From assembly GCF_009832905.1 (NCBI RefSeq), contig NZ_CP047135.1, positions 2,458,001 through 2,522,000 of the forward strand: DNA of 64,000 nucleotides. Direction: 5' to 3'. Made by a program: the position numbers and the translations under genes. Positions 39,578 to 50,311 of the stretch are shown one piece after another. Each line of letters begins with the position of its first letter. Positions within the stretch are counted from its first letter, which is position 1. The DNA comes from Stenotrophomonas sp. 364 (lineage in GTDB: Bacteria; Pseudomonadota; Gammaproteobacteria; Xanthomonadales; Xanthomonadaceae). The notes below the pieces were generated by a model that was given only the letters and a program-made list of their open reading frames with translations, ran no database searches and had not been told where the DNA came from.

Positions 39578-40030
39578 TCAGGCCTTTTCGGCTTCCACAA
39601 CCACCTTGACGGTGGTTTCCACGTCGGCGTGCAGGTGAACAGTCACCTCGTACTCGCCCACGTTGCGGAAGGCGCCTTCGCCCAGGATCACTTCGCTCTT
39701 TTCCAGCGGCAGGCCGGCCTTGGTGAAGGCTTCGGCGATGTCGCGCGGGCCAACCGAACCGTACAGCTTGCCTTCCGTCGACGCGTTGGCGGCGATGGTG
39801 ACGCTCTTGCCTTCCAGCTGTGCCTTGCGGGCTTCGGCGTCAGCGTGGATCGACTGGGCCTTGGCTTCGTAGTCGGCGCGCTTGGCTTCGAACTCGGCAA
39901 CGTTGGTGGCGGTGGCCGGAACGGCCTTGCCGGTCGGGACGAGGAAGTTGCGGCCGTAGCCCGGCTTCACGTCGACCAGATCGCCCAGACCGCCGAGGTT
40001 GGTGACCTTCTGGAGAAGAATCAGCTTCAT
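39578..40030 (-). CDS. rplI: 50S ribosomal protein L9
   Basis: A 150-residue L9. The N-terminal rRNA-binding domain ([32 protein letters not shown]) is linked by a long helix (about 42-75) to the C-terminal domain. It is the last gene of rpsF-rpsR-rplI. A GGAGCTAC ribosome site lies 4-5 nt before the start. Confidence 0.98.
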   Translation of the reverse strand: MKLILLQKVTNLGGLGDLVDVKPGYGRNFLVPTGKAVPATATNVAEFEAKRADYEAKAQSIHADAEARKAQLEGKSVTIAANASTEGKLYGSVGPRDIAEAFTKAGLPLEKSEVILGEGAFRNVGEYEVTVHLHADVETTVKVVVEAEKA

Positions 40031-40181
40031 GGTGTAGCTCCAAATATGTATTCGTTAGCGAGGCGTGGCCCCGCAGCGATGGCTGTCCGAATATCCGAAC
40101 GGTAGACCGTGAAACCGCCCGACGCTTTGCAGCGCGGGCGGCCAGGTCCACGAAAGCGGCGACCGAAGCCGCCGGCTTTCA

Positions 40182-40412
40182 TCAGACGTCGTGGTTGTCG
40201 GTGTACGGAATCAGGGCCAGGAAACGGGCGCGCTTGACGGCCGTTGCCAGCTGGCGCTGGTACTTCGACTTGGTACCGGTGACGCGGCTCGGCACGATCT
40301 TGCCGTTCTCGGTCAGGTACTGGCGCAGGGTGTTGAGATCCTTGTAATCGATCTCCTTGACACCTTCGGCCGTGAACTTGCAGAACTTGCGGCGACGGAA
40401 GAACTTGGACAT
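40182..40412 (-). CDS. rpsR: 30S ribosomal protein S18
   Basis: A 76-residue S18 with the family core [58 protein letters not shown] lies 7 nt before the ATG. It is 11 bp after rpsF. The 151-bp gap to rplI holds only inverted C/G-rich sequence that I cannot assign. Confidence 0.98.
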   Translation of the reverse strand: MSKFFRRRKFCKFTAEGVKEIDYKDLNTLRQYLTENGKIVPSRVTGTKSKYQRQLATAVKRARFLALIPYTDNHDV

Positions 40413-40423
40413 GTCAGTGCTCC

Positions 40424-40861
40424 TTAAGCGGCCGAAGCGGCGTCTTCGCCGGCATCGGTGTCAGCGGCGGGGGTGGTTTCACCTTCTTCGTCATCACGAC
40501 GACGACGCTCGCCACGCTCGGGCTTGTCACCCTTCTCGTCCTTGCTCTTCATGATCAGCGACTGCTCGGTGTCGGCTTCGTCACGCTTGATGACGAGGTT
40601 GCGCAGCACGGCGTCGTTGAAGCGGAAGCTCTCCACCAGCTCGCTCAGCACGGCCTGGTCGCACTCGATGTTGAGCATGACGTAGTGGGCCTTCACCAGG
40701 TTCTGGATCGGGTAGGCCAGCTGACGACGGCCCCAGTCTTCCAGACGGTGGATGGTGCCGTTGCCGTTCTCGACCAGCGCCTTGTAGCGCTCGATCATGG
40801 CCGGGACCTGTTCGCTCTGGTCCGGATGGACCAGGAACACGACTTCGTAATGACGACTCAT
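40424..40861 (-). CDS. rpsF: 30S ribosomal protein S6
   Basis: A 145-residue S6. The core (about 1-100, [26 protein letters not shown]) is followed by a charged tail ([13 protein letters not shown], then an Ala/Asp-rich end), longer than in many S6 proteins. In E. coli the S6 tail is extended by glutamates by RimK. First gene of the operon; the leader upstream shows the S6:S18 autoregulation motif. Confidence 0.98.
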   Translation of the reverse strand: MSRHYEVVFLVHPDQSEQVPAMIERYKALVENGNGTIHRLEDWGRRQLAYPIQNLVKAHYVMLNIECDQAVLSELVESFRFNDAVLRNLVIKRDEADTEQSLIMKSKDEKGDKPERGERRRRDDEEGETTPAADTDAGEDAASAA

Positions 40862-40879
40862 GTGTTTTTACCTTTCGGA

Positions 40880-40901
40880 TGTGGCCCTTTGGGGCCGGAC
40901 A
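40880..40901 (-). promoter_or_regulatory. S6:S18-binding mRNA leader motif
   Basis: On the minus strand the 22 nt are TGTCCGGCCCCAAA then GGGCCACA. They fold as GGCCC/GGGCC with a four-nt loop, with CC (of CCG) unpaired on the 5' side and AC on the 3' side. The CCG bulge facing AC is the hallmark of the known rpsF-leader motif, which copies the S6:S18 site of 16S rRNA. It lies 18 nt before the rpsF start, so binding of the S6:S18 complex would block translation. Confidence 0.65.
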
Positions 40902-41028
40902 GCCCCCCGCAGATGAACGCGGTGGGGCAAGGGTCCTGCCCGGAATCAGGCAGGAAGCCGCAAAGTATGGCAGCAGCAGCGCCCGCAGGCAAGCAGCAGC
41001 GGGGCCAGCCGCCCCGCCGCGGCCCGGA

Positions 41029-41367
41029 TCAGGCCTTGTCGGCTTCGGTGGTGAAGCTCTCGCCGCAGCCGCATTCGGCGGTGGCGTTCGGGTTCCTGAA
41101 CGTGAACGTCTCGCTCAGCCCGTGCTTGCCGAAGTCGATCTCGGTGCCGTCGACCAGGCCCAGGCTGTCGGCATCCACGTAGATGCGCACCCCGTCCTGC
41201 TCGAACACGGTGTCGCCCTGGCGCTCGTCGCGGGCCAGGTCGGTGATGTGGCCCCAGCCCGAACAACCGGTACGGGTGACGCCGAAACGCAGGCCCAGCG
41301 CGCCCGGGGTCTGGGCGACGAACTTCTGCACACGGGCAAAGGCAACAGGGGTAAGGCTTACAGCCAT
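41029..41367 (-). CDS. IscA/HesB-type iron-sulfur carrier protein
   Basis: A 112-residue A-type carrier with the three invariant cysteines at positions 35, 99 and 101 (TRTGCSGWGH and ECGCGESF), the same numbers as in E. coli IscA. It passes Fe-S clusters to apo-proteins. No isc or suf gene stands next to it, so a stand-alone ErpA or IscA2-like role is possible. ATG 41367 begins the homologous part; an upstream start would add 26 unlikely residues. Divergent from asnS. Confidence 0.88.
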   Translation of the reverse strand: MAVSLTPVAFARVQKFVAQTPGALGLRFGVTRTGCSGWGHITDLARDERQGDTVFEQDGVRIYVDADSLGLVDGTEIDFGKHGLSETFTFRNPNATAECGCGESFTTEADKA

Positions 41368-41496
41368 GACAGGCAACTCCAGCGGATCGGGGTCATTATA
41401 GGAGTCCACGGCGGCTAAAAATGCCTCGCAAGCAGAACGCTGCACCCGTTAAACTCCTCGTTCAGAGATCGAGTCGATCAATAGAGGATTCAAGTC

Positions 41497-42891
<1,395 letters not shown>

Positions 42892-42914
42892 TCCACCTAC
42901 GGAGGCACTGACCC

Positions 42915-43220
42915 ATGACCTTGTTCTTCGCGCTGTGCTTCGTCGGCGTGGCGATCGCCGGGTTCAGTGCCTTCGTGATCTTCTGGCCGCTCACCCTGGT
43001 CCACATCCGCGACCGCCACCCGCTGCTGGCGCAACGCTTCGGCAACGGCGCGTTCCTGCGCCCGGACGCGCTGCGCTGGCTGCTGGGCCGTGATTACCGG
43101 CAAACCCCCGACCGGGCGCTGTCCGGGCTGGCAACGCCGGCCTGGGTATCGCTGCTGACCCTGCTGGCCGGGCTGGGCATGGCTGCCCTGCTCTGGCTGC
43201 TTTCGATGGTACTGATATGA
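42915..43220 (+). CDS. Small membrane protein, unknown
   Basis: A 101-residue protein with a hydrophobic N-terminus (LFFALCFVGVAIAGFSAFVIFWPL) and C-terminus (ASVSLLTLLAGLGMAALLWLLSMVLI-like), separated by a basic soluble loop. Not recognised. It follows asnS closely and its TGA overlaps the next ATG (ATGA at 43217), so the two small genes are coupled. Confidence 0.75.
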   Translation: MTLFFALCFVGVAIAGFSAFVIFWPLTLVHIRDRHPLLAQRFGNGAFLRPDALRWLLGRDYRQTPDRALSGLATPAWVSLLTLLAGLGMAALLWLLSMVLI

Positions 43221-43531
43221 ACGACACCTCCCCCGACCGCGACGAGTGGTTCCTGGCCAGCCTGGGCAACACGCTGATCTGGGCCCGCCTGCGGGTCCGC
43301 CCGGCGGGCACCGCCGAAGTGCTGGACAGCGACGGCAACACGCTCAGCTACGACAGCGAGGACACCGCGCGCTCGCAGCTGTTCGACGCCGAATTCGTCT
43401 CCTATGACGGGCTGGACGAGGAAGACGCGCTGATCCGCGGCTTCTCGCTGCATGAAGTGCAGCCGCCGCAGGGCGCCAGCGACGCCGACCTGCACGGCCG
43501 CATGGTGCAGAGCCTGGGCGCCCGCGCGTAA
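43217..43531 (+). CDS. Small acidic protein, unknown
   Basis: A 104-residue soluble protein, strongly acidic (MNDTSPDRDEWFLASLGNTLIWARLRVRP; YDSEDTARSQLFDAEFVSYDGLDEEDA). No domain known to me. It is coupled to the membrane protein gene before it by a four-base overlap and stops 6 bp before the PaiB-like gene, so the run from 42915 to 44173 looks like one operon. Confidence 0.75.
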   Translation: MNDTSPDRDEWFLASLGNTLIWARLRVRPAGTAEVLDSDGNTLSYDSEDTARSQLFDAEFVSYDGLDEEDALIRGFSLHEVQPPQGASDADLHGRMVQSLGARA

Positions 43532-43537
43532 CCGACG

Positions 43538-44173
43538 ATGTTCATTCCGTCCGCCTTCGCCGAGACCGATCTGATCTGGCTGGACCGGCTGCTGGCGCGC
43601 GATGCGTTCGTCACCCTCGTGACCAACGGAGCCGACGGCTACCCGCAGGCCACGCGCCTGCCGGTGGTGTATACGCGTGGTGCGGGCGGCATCCTGATCG
43701 AGGGCCACTGGGCCAAACCGAATCCGCAGGCCGGCCACGCCGGCCCGGCCACGCTGCTGGTGAACGGCCCGCACGCGTATGTGTCGCCGGGCTGGTATCC
43801 GGACAAGGTCGCGCAGGCGCGCGTGCCAACCTGGAACTATGCCGCGGCCGAACTGCGCGGCGTGCTGGAGCCGGTCACCGACCCGGACGCGCTGGTGGCG
43901 ATGCTGGACGCACTGAGCATGCATTACGAAGGCACGGTGGGCGGCGATTGGGACCTGCTGCCGATCGAGCCGCGCCAGCAGCGCATGCTGGCCGGCATCG
44001 TCGGCTTCCGCTTCCGGCCGGCCCAGGTACAGATCAAGCTCAAACTGAGCCAGAACCACCCGGAGGCGAACCAGCGCAGCGTGATCGACGCGCTGTCGAC
44101 GCTGGACGCCCCGGCTTCCCGCGAGCTGGCGCAGTGGATGCGCTGGCGCCGCGACGGCGACGCCGCCGGCTGA
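43538..44173 (+). CDS. PaiB-like FMN-binding protein
   Basis: A 211-residue member of the PaiB family (FMN-binding split barrel; members were first called negative transcriptional regulators). Diagnostic features are MFIPSAFAETD, GHWAKPNPQ, PHAYVSPGWYPDK, VPTWNYAAAELRG and the C-terminal KLSQNHPEANQRSVIDAL. The role in this organism is unknown; the fold suggests a flavin enzyme or sensor. Last gene of the small operon. Confidence 0.9.
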   Translation: MFIPSAFAETDLIWLDRLLARDAFVTLVTNGADGYPQATRLPVVYTRGAGGILIEGHWAKPNPQAGHAGPATLLVNGPHAYVSPGWYPDKVAQARVPTWNYAAAELRGVLEPVTDPDALVAMLDALSMHYEGTVGGDWDLLPIEPRQQRMLAGIVGFRFRPAQVQIKLKLSQNHPEANQRSVIDALSTLDAPASRELAQWMRWRRDGDAAG

Positions 44174-44249
44174 CCCTCCCCGTTTTCCGCGACGTTGCGG
44201 CCAGGCTGGCCGCGCCTTGCCCCCACCTCACGTCAGGGACACCTGCCCC

Positions 44250-44912
44250 ATGAAAGACATCCACAAGCTGCTGCAGAACAACCGCGAATGGGCGGACCGG
44301 ATCGAGAAGGAAGACCCCGACTTCTTCCACCAGCTGGCCAAGCAGCAGCATCCGGAATACCTGTGGATCGGCTGCTCGGATTCGCGCGTGCCGGCCAACC
44401 AGATCATCGGGATGGCGCCGGGCGAAGTGTTCGTGCACCGCAACGTCGCCAACGTGGTCGTGCACACCGACCTCAACTGCCTGAGCGTGATCCAGTACGC
44501 GGTGGACCAGCTGAAGGTGAAACACATCCTGATCGTGGGCCATTACGGCTGCGGCGGCGTACACGCCAGCCTGAACAACACGCGCGTGGGCCTGGCCGAC
44601 AACTGGCTGCGGCACGTGGGCGATGTGGCGCAGAAGCATGCCGCGATCATGGACGCGATCGAAGAGCCGGAGCTGAAGCATGCGCGGCTGTGCGAACTGA
44701 ACGTGATCGAGCAGGTGGTGAATGCCTGCCGGTCGACGATCGTGCAGGACGCCTGGGCGCGCGGGCAGAAGCTGATGGTGCACGGCTGGGTCTACAGCCT
44801 GAAGGACGGCCGGGTGCGCGAAATGGGCATCGACGTGGGCGCACCGGAAGACCTGCAGCCAGCCTACGAGCGGGCGCTGGCGCACGTACCGCGCCGCGGC
44901 AAGCGCGACTGA
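44250..44912 (+). CDS. can: Beta-carbonic anhydrase
   Basis: A 220-residue beta-class enzyme. Zinc ligands are Cys42, His98 and Cys101 ([15 protein letters not shown]), with the Asp44-Arg46 dyad, exactly the numbers of E. coli Can. It interconverts CO2 and bicarbonate. ATG 44250 starts the family homology ([15 protein letters not shown]); an in-frame start 33 bp upstream is less likely. Confidence 0.96.
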   Translation: MKDIHKLLQNNREWADRIEKEDPDFFHQLAKQQHPEYLWIGCSDSRVPANQIIGMAPGEVFVHRNVANVVVHTDLNCLSVIQYAVDQLKVKHILIVGHYGCGGVHASLNNTRVGLADNWLRHVGDVAQKHAAIMDAIEEPELKHARLCELNVIEQVVNACRSTIVQDAWARGQKLMVHGWVYSLKDGRVREMGIDVGAPEDLQPAYERALAHVPRRGKRD

Positions 44913-44938
44913 CCCTTCCCCACTACGGACATCGCACC

Positions 44939-45466
44939 ATGCTCCCCATGCCGATCAACCTGCTGGGCTGGATCGAAGAACACCGGCACCTGCTGAAGCC
45001 GCCGGTGGGCAACAAGATGATCGAGAACGGGGACTTCATCGTGATGGTGGTGGGCGGACCGAACAGCCGGACGGACTACCATTACGACGAAGGCCCGGAG
45101 TGGTTCTACCAGCTCGAAGGCGAGATGGTGCTGAAGGTGCAGGAAGACGGCGCCGTGCGCGACATTCCGATCCGCGCGGGCGAGATTTTCCTGCTGCCGG
45201 GCAAGGTGCCGCATTCCCCGCGCCGCCCGCCCGGCGGCGTGGGACTGGTAGTGGAGCGCAAGCGCCTCGCCCACGAACGCGACGGCCTGCTGTGGTTCTG
45301 CGAACGCTGCAACCACAAACTGTACGAAGAATTCTTCGCGCTGGAAAACATCGAAACGGACCTGCCGAAAGTGTTTGCGCGGTACCAGGCATCGGTGGAG
45401 ATGCGCACGTGTGAGGCCTGCGGGCATGTGGACCCGTTGCCGGGGGCTGTTGCGGTTGAGGATTGA
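44939..45466 (+). CDS. 3-Hydroxyanthranilate 3,4-dioxygenase
   Basis: A 175-residue cupin that opens the ring of 3-hydroxyanthranilate; the product cyclises to quinolinate, the precursor of NAD. Catalytic iron ligands are His48, Glu54 and His92, with substrate Arg44 and Arg96 ([23 protein letters not shown]). The bacterial-type second iron site is present as C121-x2-C124 and C158-x2-C161. Often called nbaC or haaO. It is 26 bp past can. kynU and kmo, the two preceding steps of the same pathway, lie 0.7 kb downstream, after a non-coding gap. Confidence 0.93.
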   Translation: MLPMPINLLGWIEEHRHLLKPPVGNKMIENGDFIVMVVGGPNSRTDYHYDEGPEWFYQLEGEMVLKVQEDGAVRDIPIRAGEIFLLPGKVPHSPRRPPGGVGLVVERKRLAHERDGLLWFCERCNHKLYEEFFALENIETDLPKVFARYQASVEMRTCEACGHVDPLPGAVAVED

Positions 45467-45502
45467 GAAGCGCCGAGCTGCACGCGCGCGTTTGCGCTGA
45501 AA

Positions 45503-45664
45503 GCAGCCGACCAACGGTCGGCTCTACCCCCGGGTGACGTCACGTGGCCCCGCGTCACCTCGACCCTGGCAGGGACCATCCTCGATCGACGGCCGATAGC
45601 CCTGCGTCGTTCGATGGCAGCATGACCGCTGAGCGGAGAGCAGCCGACCAACGGTCGGCTCTAC
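45503..45664. repeat. Two identical GTAG-type REPs
   Basis: GCAGCCGACCAACGGTCGGC plus TCTAC at 45503-45527 and again at 45640-45664, identical over 25 bp and in the same orientation. The second copy and the first are 137 bp apart. Same core as the single copy at 2676. Confidence 0.8.
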
Positions 45665-45755
45665 CAGCGTGTCCCGACGACACCCCGCGTCGCCCCGCAT
45701 CACTCCGCATGACCCCGCATTGCCCCGCGCCATGCCGCCTCATCCCGCACTACCC

Positions 45756-45809
45756 CGCTTCACCCGCTTCACCCGCTTCACCCGCATCACCCGCATCACC
45801 CGCATCACC
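45756..45809 (+). repeat. 9-bp tandem repeat (six units)
   Basis: Six head-to-tail units: CGCTTCACC three times, then CGCATCACC three times. Weaker units lie upstream from about 45690 with CCGCAT or CCGC steps. This is a minisatellite of unknown role, in the kynU upstream gap; copy number probably varies between strains. Confidence 0.8.
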
Positions 45810-45864
45810 CCACTTCGCCACGGCATTACCCGCGTTTCCCGTGCGCACCGACCCTGTGTCAGGG

Positions 45865-45966
45865 CGTGGTGCGGGTGGGTGGCCGGGACCCTCCACCGCA
45901 TGGATGCGGTGGCGGAGCCTCCACGGACGGATTTACGGCGTGTCCCGGCCACCCACCCGCACCGCG
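45865..45966 (+). repeat. Long hairpin element, copy C
   Basis: Arms 45865-45889 and 45942-45966 pair over 25 bp with one mismatch. The inner 52 nt hold CCACCGCA-TGGA-TGCGGTGG (inner hairpin), then GGAGCCTCCA and GGATTTACGGCGTGTCCC. Preceded by TTTCCCGTGCGCACCGACCC (45835-45854), nearly the same as the flank of copy A. The tandem hexamers follow 32 bp downstream. Confidence 0.85.
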
Positions 45967-45997
45967 CCGGCCCACCCACCGCACAGCCACCCCGCTT

Positions 45998-46081
<84 letters not shown>

Positions 46082-46191
46082 TCGCACTTGCCGCACGCCT
46101 CGAAAAAACAAAAACCACCCCAACCACCGGATTCAGCCCACGCCCCCACCACACGGATAAACTGTCCGTCACTGTCACCGCTGGTTGCACC

Positions 46192-47469
46192 ATGTCCGAA
46201 CTTCTCAGCCGCACCCACGCTGTTGCCCTGGACGCCGCCGACCCACTGCGCACCCTGCGCAGCGAGTTCGTCTTCCCCCAGCACAACCACCGCGACCAGA
46301 CCTACTTCGTCGGCAACTCGCTTGGCCTGCAACCGCGCGGCGCCCGGGCCGCGGTCCAGGACGTCATGGACAAATGGGCCAGCCTCGCCGTCGAAGGCCA
46401 CTTCACCGGTGATACCCAGTGGCTGCGCTACCACCGCCTCGTCAGCGAACAGCTCGCCCGCATCGTCGGCGCGCTGCCCAGCGAAGTGGTCGCCATGAAC
46501 ACCCTCAGCGTCAACCTGCACCTGATGATGGTCAGCTTCTACCGGCCCAGCCGCGAGCGCCCCGCCATCCTCATCGAAGCCGGCGCGTTCCCCACCGACC
46601 GCCACGCCGTCGAATCGCAGATCCGCTTCCACGGCTTCGACCCGGCCACCGACCTTATCGAAGTCCAGCCCGACGAACCCAACGGCACCATTTCACTGCA
46701 GGCCATCGAGCGTGCCATCACCGAACACGGCCCGCGCCTGGCGCTGGTCCTGTGGCCCGGCGTGCAGTACCGCAGCGGCCAGGTCTTCGACCTTGATGCC
46801 ATCACCCGCATGGCCCGCCTGCAGGGCGCCCGCGTCGGCTTCGACCTAGCCCACTCGGTCGGCAACGTACCCCTGCAGCTGCACGACATCGCCCCCGACT
46901 TCGCCGTCTGGTGCCACTATAAATACCTCAACGCCGGCCCCGGCGCCGTGGCCGGCTGCTTCGTGCACGAACGCCACCACCGCGACACCAGCCTGCCGCG
47001 CTTCGCCGGCTGGTGGGGCCACGAGGAAGCCACCCGCTTCAAGATGGCCCCGCAGTTCGTGCCCGCCGTCGGCGCCGAAGGCTGGCAGCTCAGCAACCCG
47101 CCCGTGCTCGGCCTGGCCCCGCTACGCGCCGCGCTCGACGTCGTCGACAAGGCCGGTGGCATCGCTGCCCTGCGCGAAAAGTCGCTGCGCCTGACCGGCC
47201 TGCTCGACGCGCTGGTGCGCGCCCGCCTGACCGGCGTGCTGGAGGTGCTCACCCCCAGCGAGCCGGACCGCCGCGGCTGCCAGCTCTCGCTGCGCGTGGT
47301 AGGGGGGCGCGAGCGTGGCCGCAGCCTGTTCGAATACCTGCAGACCGTCGGCGTGCTCGGTGACTGGCGGGAACCGGACGTCATCCGCATCTCGCCCACG
47401 CCGCTCTACAACCGTTACCAGGACCTGCACCACTTCGTCGACGAAGTGGACGCCTGGGCAGGGCTGTAA
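46192..47469 (+). CDS. kynU: Kynureninase
   Basis: A 425-residue PLP enzyme of fold type I that splits kynurenine, or 3-hydroxykynurenine, with release of alanine. Its PLP lysine is Lys244 in CHYKYLNAGPGA, and Asp218/His221 lie in GFDLAHSVGN. Length and motifs are those of the family. ATG 46192 is where homology begins (MSELLSRTHAVALD). It starts the kynU-kmo-sbcB run. A palindrome ACGGA-7-TCCGT (46153-46169) over the possible -10 box may be a regulator site. Confidence 0.95.
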   Translation: MSELLSRTHAVALDAADPLRTLRSEFVFPQHNHRDQTYFVGNSLGLQPRGARAAVQDVMDKWASLAVEGHFTGDTQWLRYHRLVSEQLARIVGALPSEVVAMNTLSVNLHLMMVSFYRPSRERPAILIEAGAFPTDRHAVESQIRFHGFDPATDLIEVQPDEPNGTISLQAIERAITEHGPRLALVLWPGVQYRSGQVFDLDAITRMARLQGARVGFDLAHSVGNVPLQLHDIAPDFAVWCHYKYLNAGPGAVAGCFVHERHHRDTSLPRFAGWWGHEEATRFKMAPQFVPAVGAEGWQLSNPPVLGLAPLRAALDVVDKAGGIAALREKSLRLTGLLDALVRARLTGVLEVLTPSEPDRRGCQLSLRVVGGRERGRSLFEYLQTVGVLGDWREPDVIRISPTPLYNRYQDLHHFVDEVDAWAGL

Positions 47470-47504
47470 TCATCCCCGCCCTCCCCGCCCCCACGGACAT
47501 CGAT

Positions 47505-48872
47505 GTGATCGCACCCCCTTCCCGCTCGCTGAGCATCATCGGCGCTGGCCTGGCCGGCTCCCTGCTCGCCATCCTGCTGTCCCGCCAAGGCTGGCGGATC
47601 ACCCTGTACGAACGTCGCGGCGACCCGCGCATCAGCGACTACGAGTCGGGACGCTCGATCAACCTGGCCCTGGCCGAACGCGGCCGCAATGCGCTGCGCC
47701 AGGCCGGGGTCGAAGACGCGGTCATGGCCAAGGCGGTGATGATGCGCGGGCGCATGGTGCACCCGCGCCAGGGCGAGCCGCAGCTGCAACGCTACGGCCG
47801 CGACGACAGCGAAGTGATCTGGTCGATCCACCGCAAGGACCTCAACACCACGCTGTTGCAGCTGGCCGAAGATGCCGGTGCGCAGGTGCATTTCCACCGC
47901 CGCCTGCACACCGTCGATTTCGATGCCGGCTATGCCCGTTTCATCGACGACCGCGACGACCAGCCGCACGACATCCGGTTCGACACCCTGATCGGTGCCG
48001 ACGGGGCCGGCTCGGCGCTGCGCGCGGCGATGAACCGCAAGCAGCCGCTGGACGAGCGCACCGAGTTCCTCGACCACTCCTACAAGGAACTGGAGATCCC
48101 GCCCACCGCCGACGGTGGCTTCCGCATCGAAGCCAACGCGCTGCACATCTGGCCGCGCGGGCACTACATGTGCATTGCGCTGCCCAATGACGAAGGCACC
48201 TTCACCGTCACCCTGTTCCTGCCCAACGAAGGCGACCCGAGCTTTGCCACCACCACCACCGGTGCCGAGGCCGAAGCGCTGTTCGCACGCGACTTCCCCG
48301 ATGCGCTGGCCCTGATCCCCAACCTGCGCCGCGACTGGGAAGAACACCCGCCCGGCCTGCTCGGCACGCTGCACCTCAAACATTGGCACCTGCACGGCCG
48401 CGCCGTGCTGCTCGGCGACGCCGCGCACGCGATGGTGCCCTTCCACGGCCAGGGCATGAACTGCGCGTTTGAAGACTGCGTGGCGCTGGCCGGCCACCTG
48501 CTCCAGCAGGACACGCTGGCGGCAGCCTTTGCCGCCTTCGAGGCCGACCGCAAGCCCAACGCCGAAGCGATCCAGCAGATGGCGTTGGACAACTACCTGG
48601 AAATGCGCGACCGCGTCGCCGACCCGGCCTTCCTGCTCCAGCGTGAACTGGAACAGGCCCTGCAGGCGCGCTGGCCCACGCGTTTCGTGCCGCACTACAC
48701 CATGGTGACTTTCCTGCACACACCGTATGCGGTAGCGCATGCGCGCACCGAACTGCAGCGTCGCATCCTCGAAGATGCCACCGCCGGGCACGACAGCCTG
48801 GACCACATCGACTGGGCCGCCCTGGAGCGCATCGTGCATGCGCAGCTGCCCGTGCTGGAGGGCGCGCACTGA
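47505..48872 (+). CDS. kmo: Kynurenine 3-monooxygenase
   Basis: A 455-residue FAD monooxygenase: N-terminal dinucleotide fold SIIGAGLAGSLLAILLSRQGW, FAD ribityl-binding GDAAHAMVPFHGQGMNCAFEDC (near 305-325), and a hydrophobic C-terminus. It hydroxylates kynurenine to 3-hydroxykynurenine using NADPH and O2. Start is GTG 47505, 36 bp past kynU. Together with kynU and the dioxygenase it makes quinolinate. Its last base is shared with the sbcB start. Confidence 0.95.
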   Translation: MIAPPSRSLSIIGAGLAGSLLAILLSRQGWRITLYERRGDPRISDYESGRSINLALAERGRNALRQAGVEDAVMAKAVMMRGRMVHPRQGEPQLQRYGRDDSEVIWSIHRKDLNTTLLQLAEDAGAQVHFHRRLHTVDFDAGYARFIDDRDDQPHDIRFDTLIGADGAGSALRAAMNRKQPLDERTEFLDHSYKELEIPPTADGGFRIEANALHIWPRGHYMCIALPNDEGTFTVTLFLPNEGDPSFATTTTGAEAEALFARDFPDALALIPNLRRDWEEHPPGLLGTLHLKHWHLHGRAVLLGDAAHAMVPFHGQGMNCAFEDCVALAGHLLQQDTLAAAFAAFEADRKPNAEAIQQMALDNYLEMRDRVADPAFLLQRELEQALQARWPTRFVPHYTMVTFLHTPYAVAHARTELQRRILEDATAGHDSLDHIDWAALERIVHAQLPVLEGAH

Positions 48873-50311
48873 TGGCTGACAGCTTCCTGTTCTACGACCT
48901 GGAAACCTTCGGCCAGGACCCGCGTCGTACACGCATCGCGCAGTTCGCCGCGATCCGCACCGACGCCGACCTAAACATCATCGACGAACCGGTCAGCTTC
49001 TACGTCAAGCCCGCCGATGACCTCCTGCCTTCGCCGGTGGCCACCCTGATCACCGGCATCACCCCGCAGCATGCGCTGGCCGCCGGCGTCAGCGAAGCCG
49101 AGGCGTTCGCGCGCATCAACGACCTGATGGCGCGCCCGGCCACCTGCTCGCTGGGCTACAACACGCTGCGCTTCGACGACGAGTTCGTGCGCCACGGGCT
49201 GTTCCGCAACTTCTACGACCCGTATGAGCGCGAGTGGCGCAACGGCAATTCGCGCTGGGACCTGCTGGACATGATGCGGCTGCTGCATGCGCTGCGTCCG
49301 GAGGGCGTGGTGTGGCCGCAGCGCGAAGATGGCGCCACCTCGTTCAAGCTCGAGCACCTGGCCACCGCCAACAACGTCCGCCAGGGCGACGCCCACGAAG
49401 CGCTGTCGGACGTGCACGCCACCATCGGCCTGGCGCGCCTGTTCAAGCAGGCCCAGCCGCGCTTGTGGGACTACGCACTGAAGCTGCGCGACAAGCGCTT
49501 CGTGGCCAGCCTGCTCGACGTGGACGCCCTGCAGCCGGTGCTGCACATTTCGATGCGCTACCCGGCCCAGCGCATGTGCGCCGCCCCGGTGCTGCCGCTG
49601 GCCCGCCACCCGTACATCAACAACCGCATCATCGCGCTCGACCTGGACGGCGACATCGACGCGCTGCTGGAACTGCCGGCCGAGACCCTCGCCGCGCGCC
49701 TCTACACCCGCGCCGCCGACCTGGCCGAAGGCGAGCAGCGCGTGCCGCTCAAGGAAGTGCACCTCAACAAGGTGCCAGCACTGGTGGCCTGGAACCATCT
49801 GCGCCCGGCCGATCACGCACGCCTGGGCATCGACCCGGCAGCGATCGAGGCCAAGGCCGCCCGCCTGCGCGAGCTGGGCCCGACCCTGGCCGAGAAGGTG
49901 CGCCAGGTGTTCGGCGGCGAGCGCGTGCTGCCCCCCAGCGACGTGGACGCCTCGCTCTATGACGGCTTCCTGGCCGACGGCGACAAGGCGCTGATGACCC
50001 GTATCCGCACCAGCCCGCCGGCCGAACTGGCCAGCTACGCTGAGCGCCTGCGCGACCCGCGCATGCCCGAGCTGCTGTTCCGCTACCGCGCGCGCAACCA
50101 CCCGCAGACCCTGGATGCGACCGAACGCTCACGCTGGAACGATTACCGTCGCCAGCGCCTGCTTGGCGACACCGCGCTGGGCGAGCAGACCCTGCCGCAG
50201 TTCCGCGCGCAGCTGGACGCACTGGCCACCGAGCATGCCGCCGATCCGGCCAGGCTCGCCCTGCTGCAGCAGCTGCGCGACTGGGGCACCCACCTGGAGC
50301 AGAGCCTGTGA
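48872..50311 (+). CDS. sbcB: Exodeoxyribonuclease I
   Basis: A 479-residue ExoI, which degrades single-stranded DNA 3' to 5'. The DEDD nuclease starts at FLFYDLETFGQDP (Asp, Glu), continues with GYNTLRFDDEF and ends with HEALSDVHATIGLARL (Asp). The SH3-like and helical C-terminal domains follow. TGATG: stop of kmo and start of sbcB share one base, so translation is coupled although the roles are unrelated. Confidence 0.93.
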   Translation: MADSFLFYDLETFGQDPRRTRIAQFAAIRTDADLNIIDEPVSFYVKPADDLLPSPVATLITGITPQHALAAGVSEAEAFARINDLMARPATCSLGYNTLRFDDEFVRHGLFRNFYDPYEREWRNGNSRWDLLDMMRLLHALRPEGVVWPQREDGATSFKLEHLATANNVRQGDAHEALSDVHATIGLARLFKQAQPRLWDYALKLRDKRFVASLLDVDALQPVLHISMRYPAQRMCAAPVLPLARHPYINNRIIALDLDGDIDALLELPAETLAARLYTRAADLAEGEQRVPLKEVHLNKVPALVAWNHLRPADHARLGIDPAAIEAKAARLRELGPTLAEKVRQVFGGERVLPPSDVDASLYDGFLADGDKALMTRIRTSPPAELASYAERLRDPRMPELLFRYRARNHPQTLDATERSRWNDYRRQRLLGDTALGEQTLPQFRAQLDALATEHAADPARLALLQQLRDWGTHLEQSL

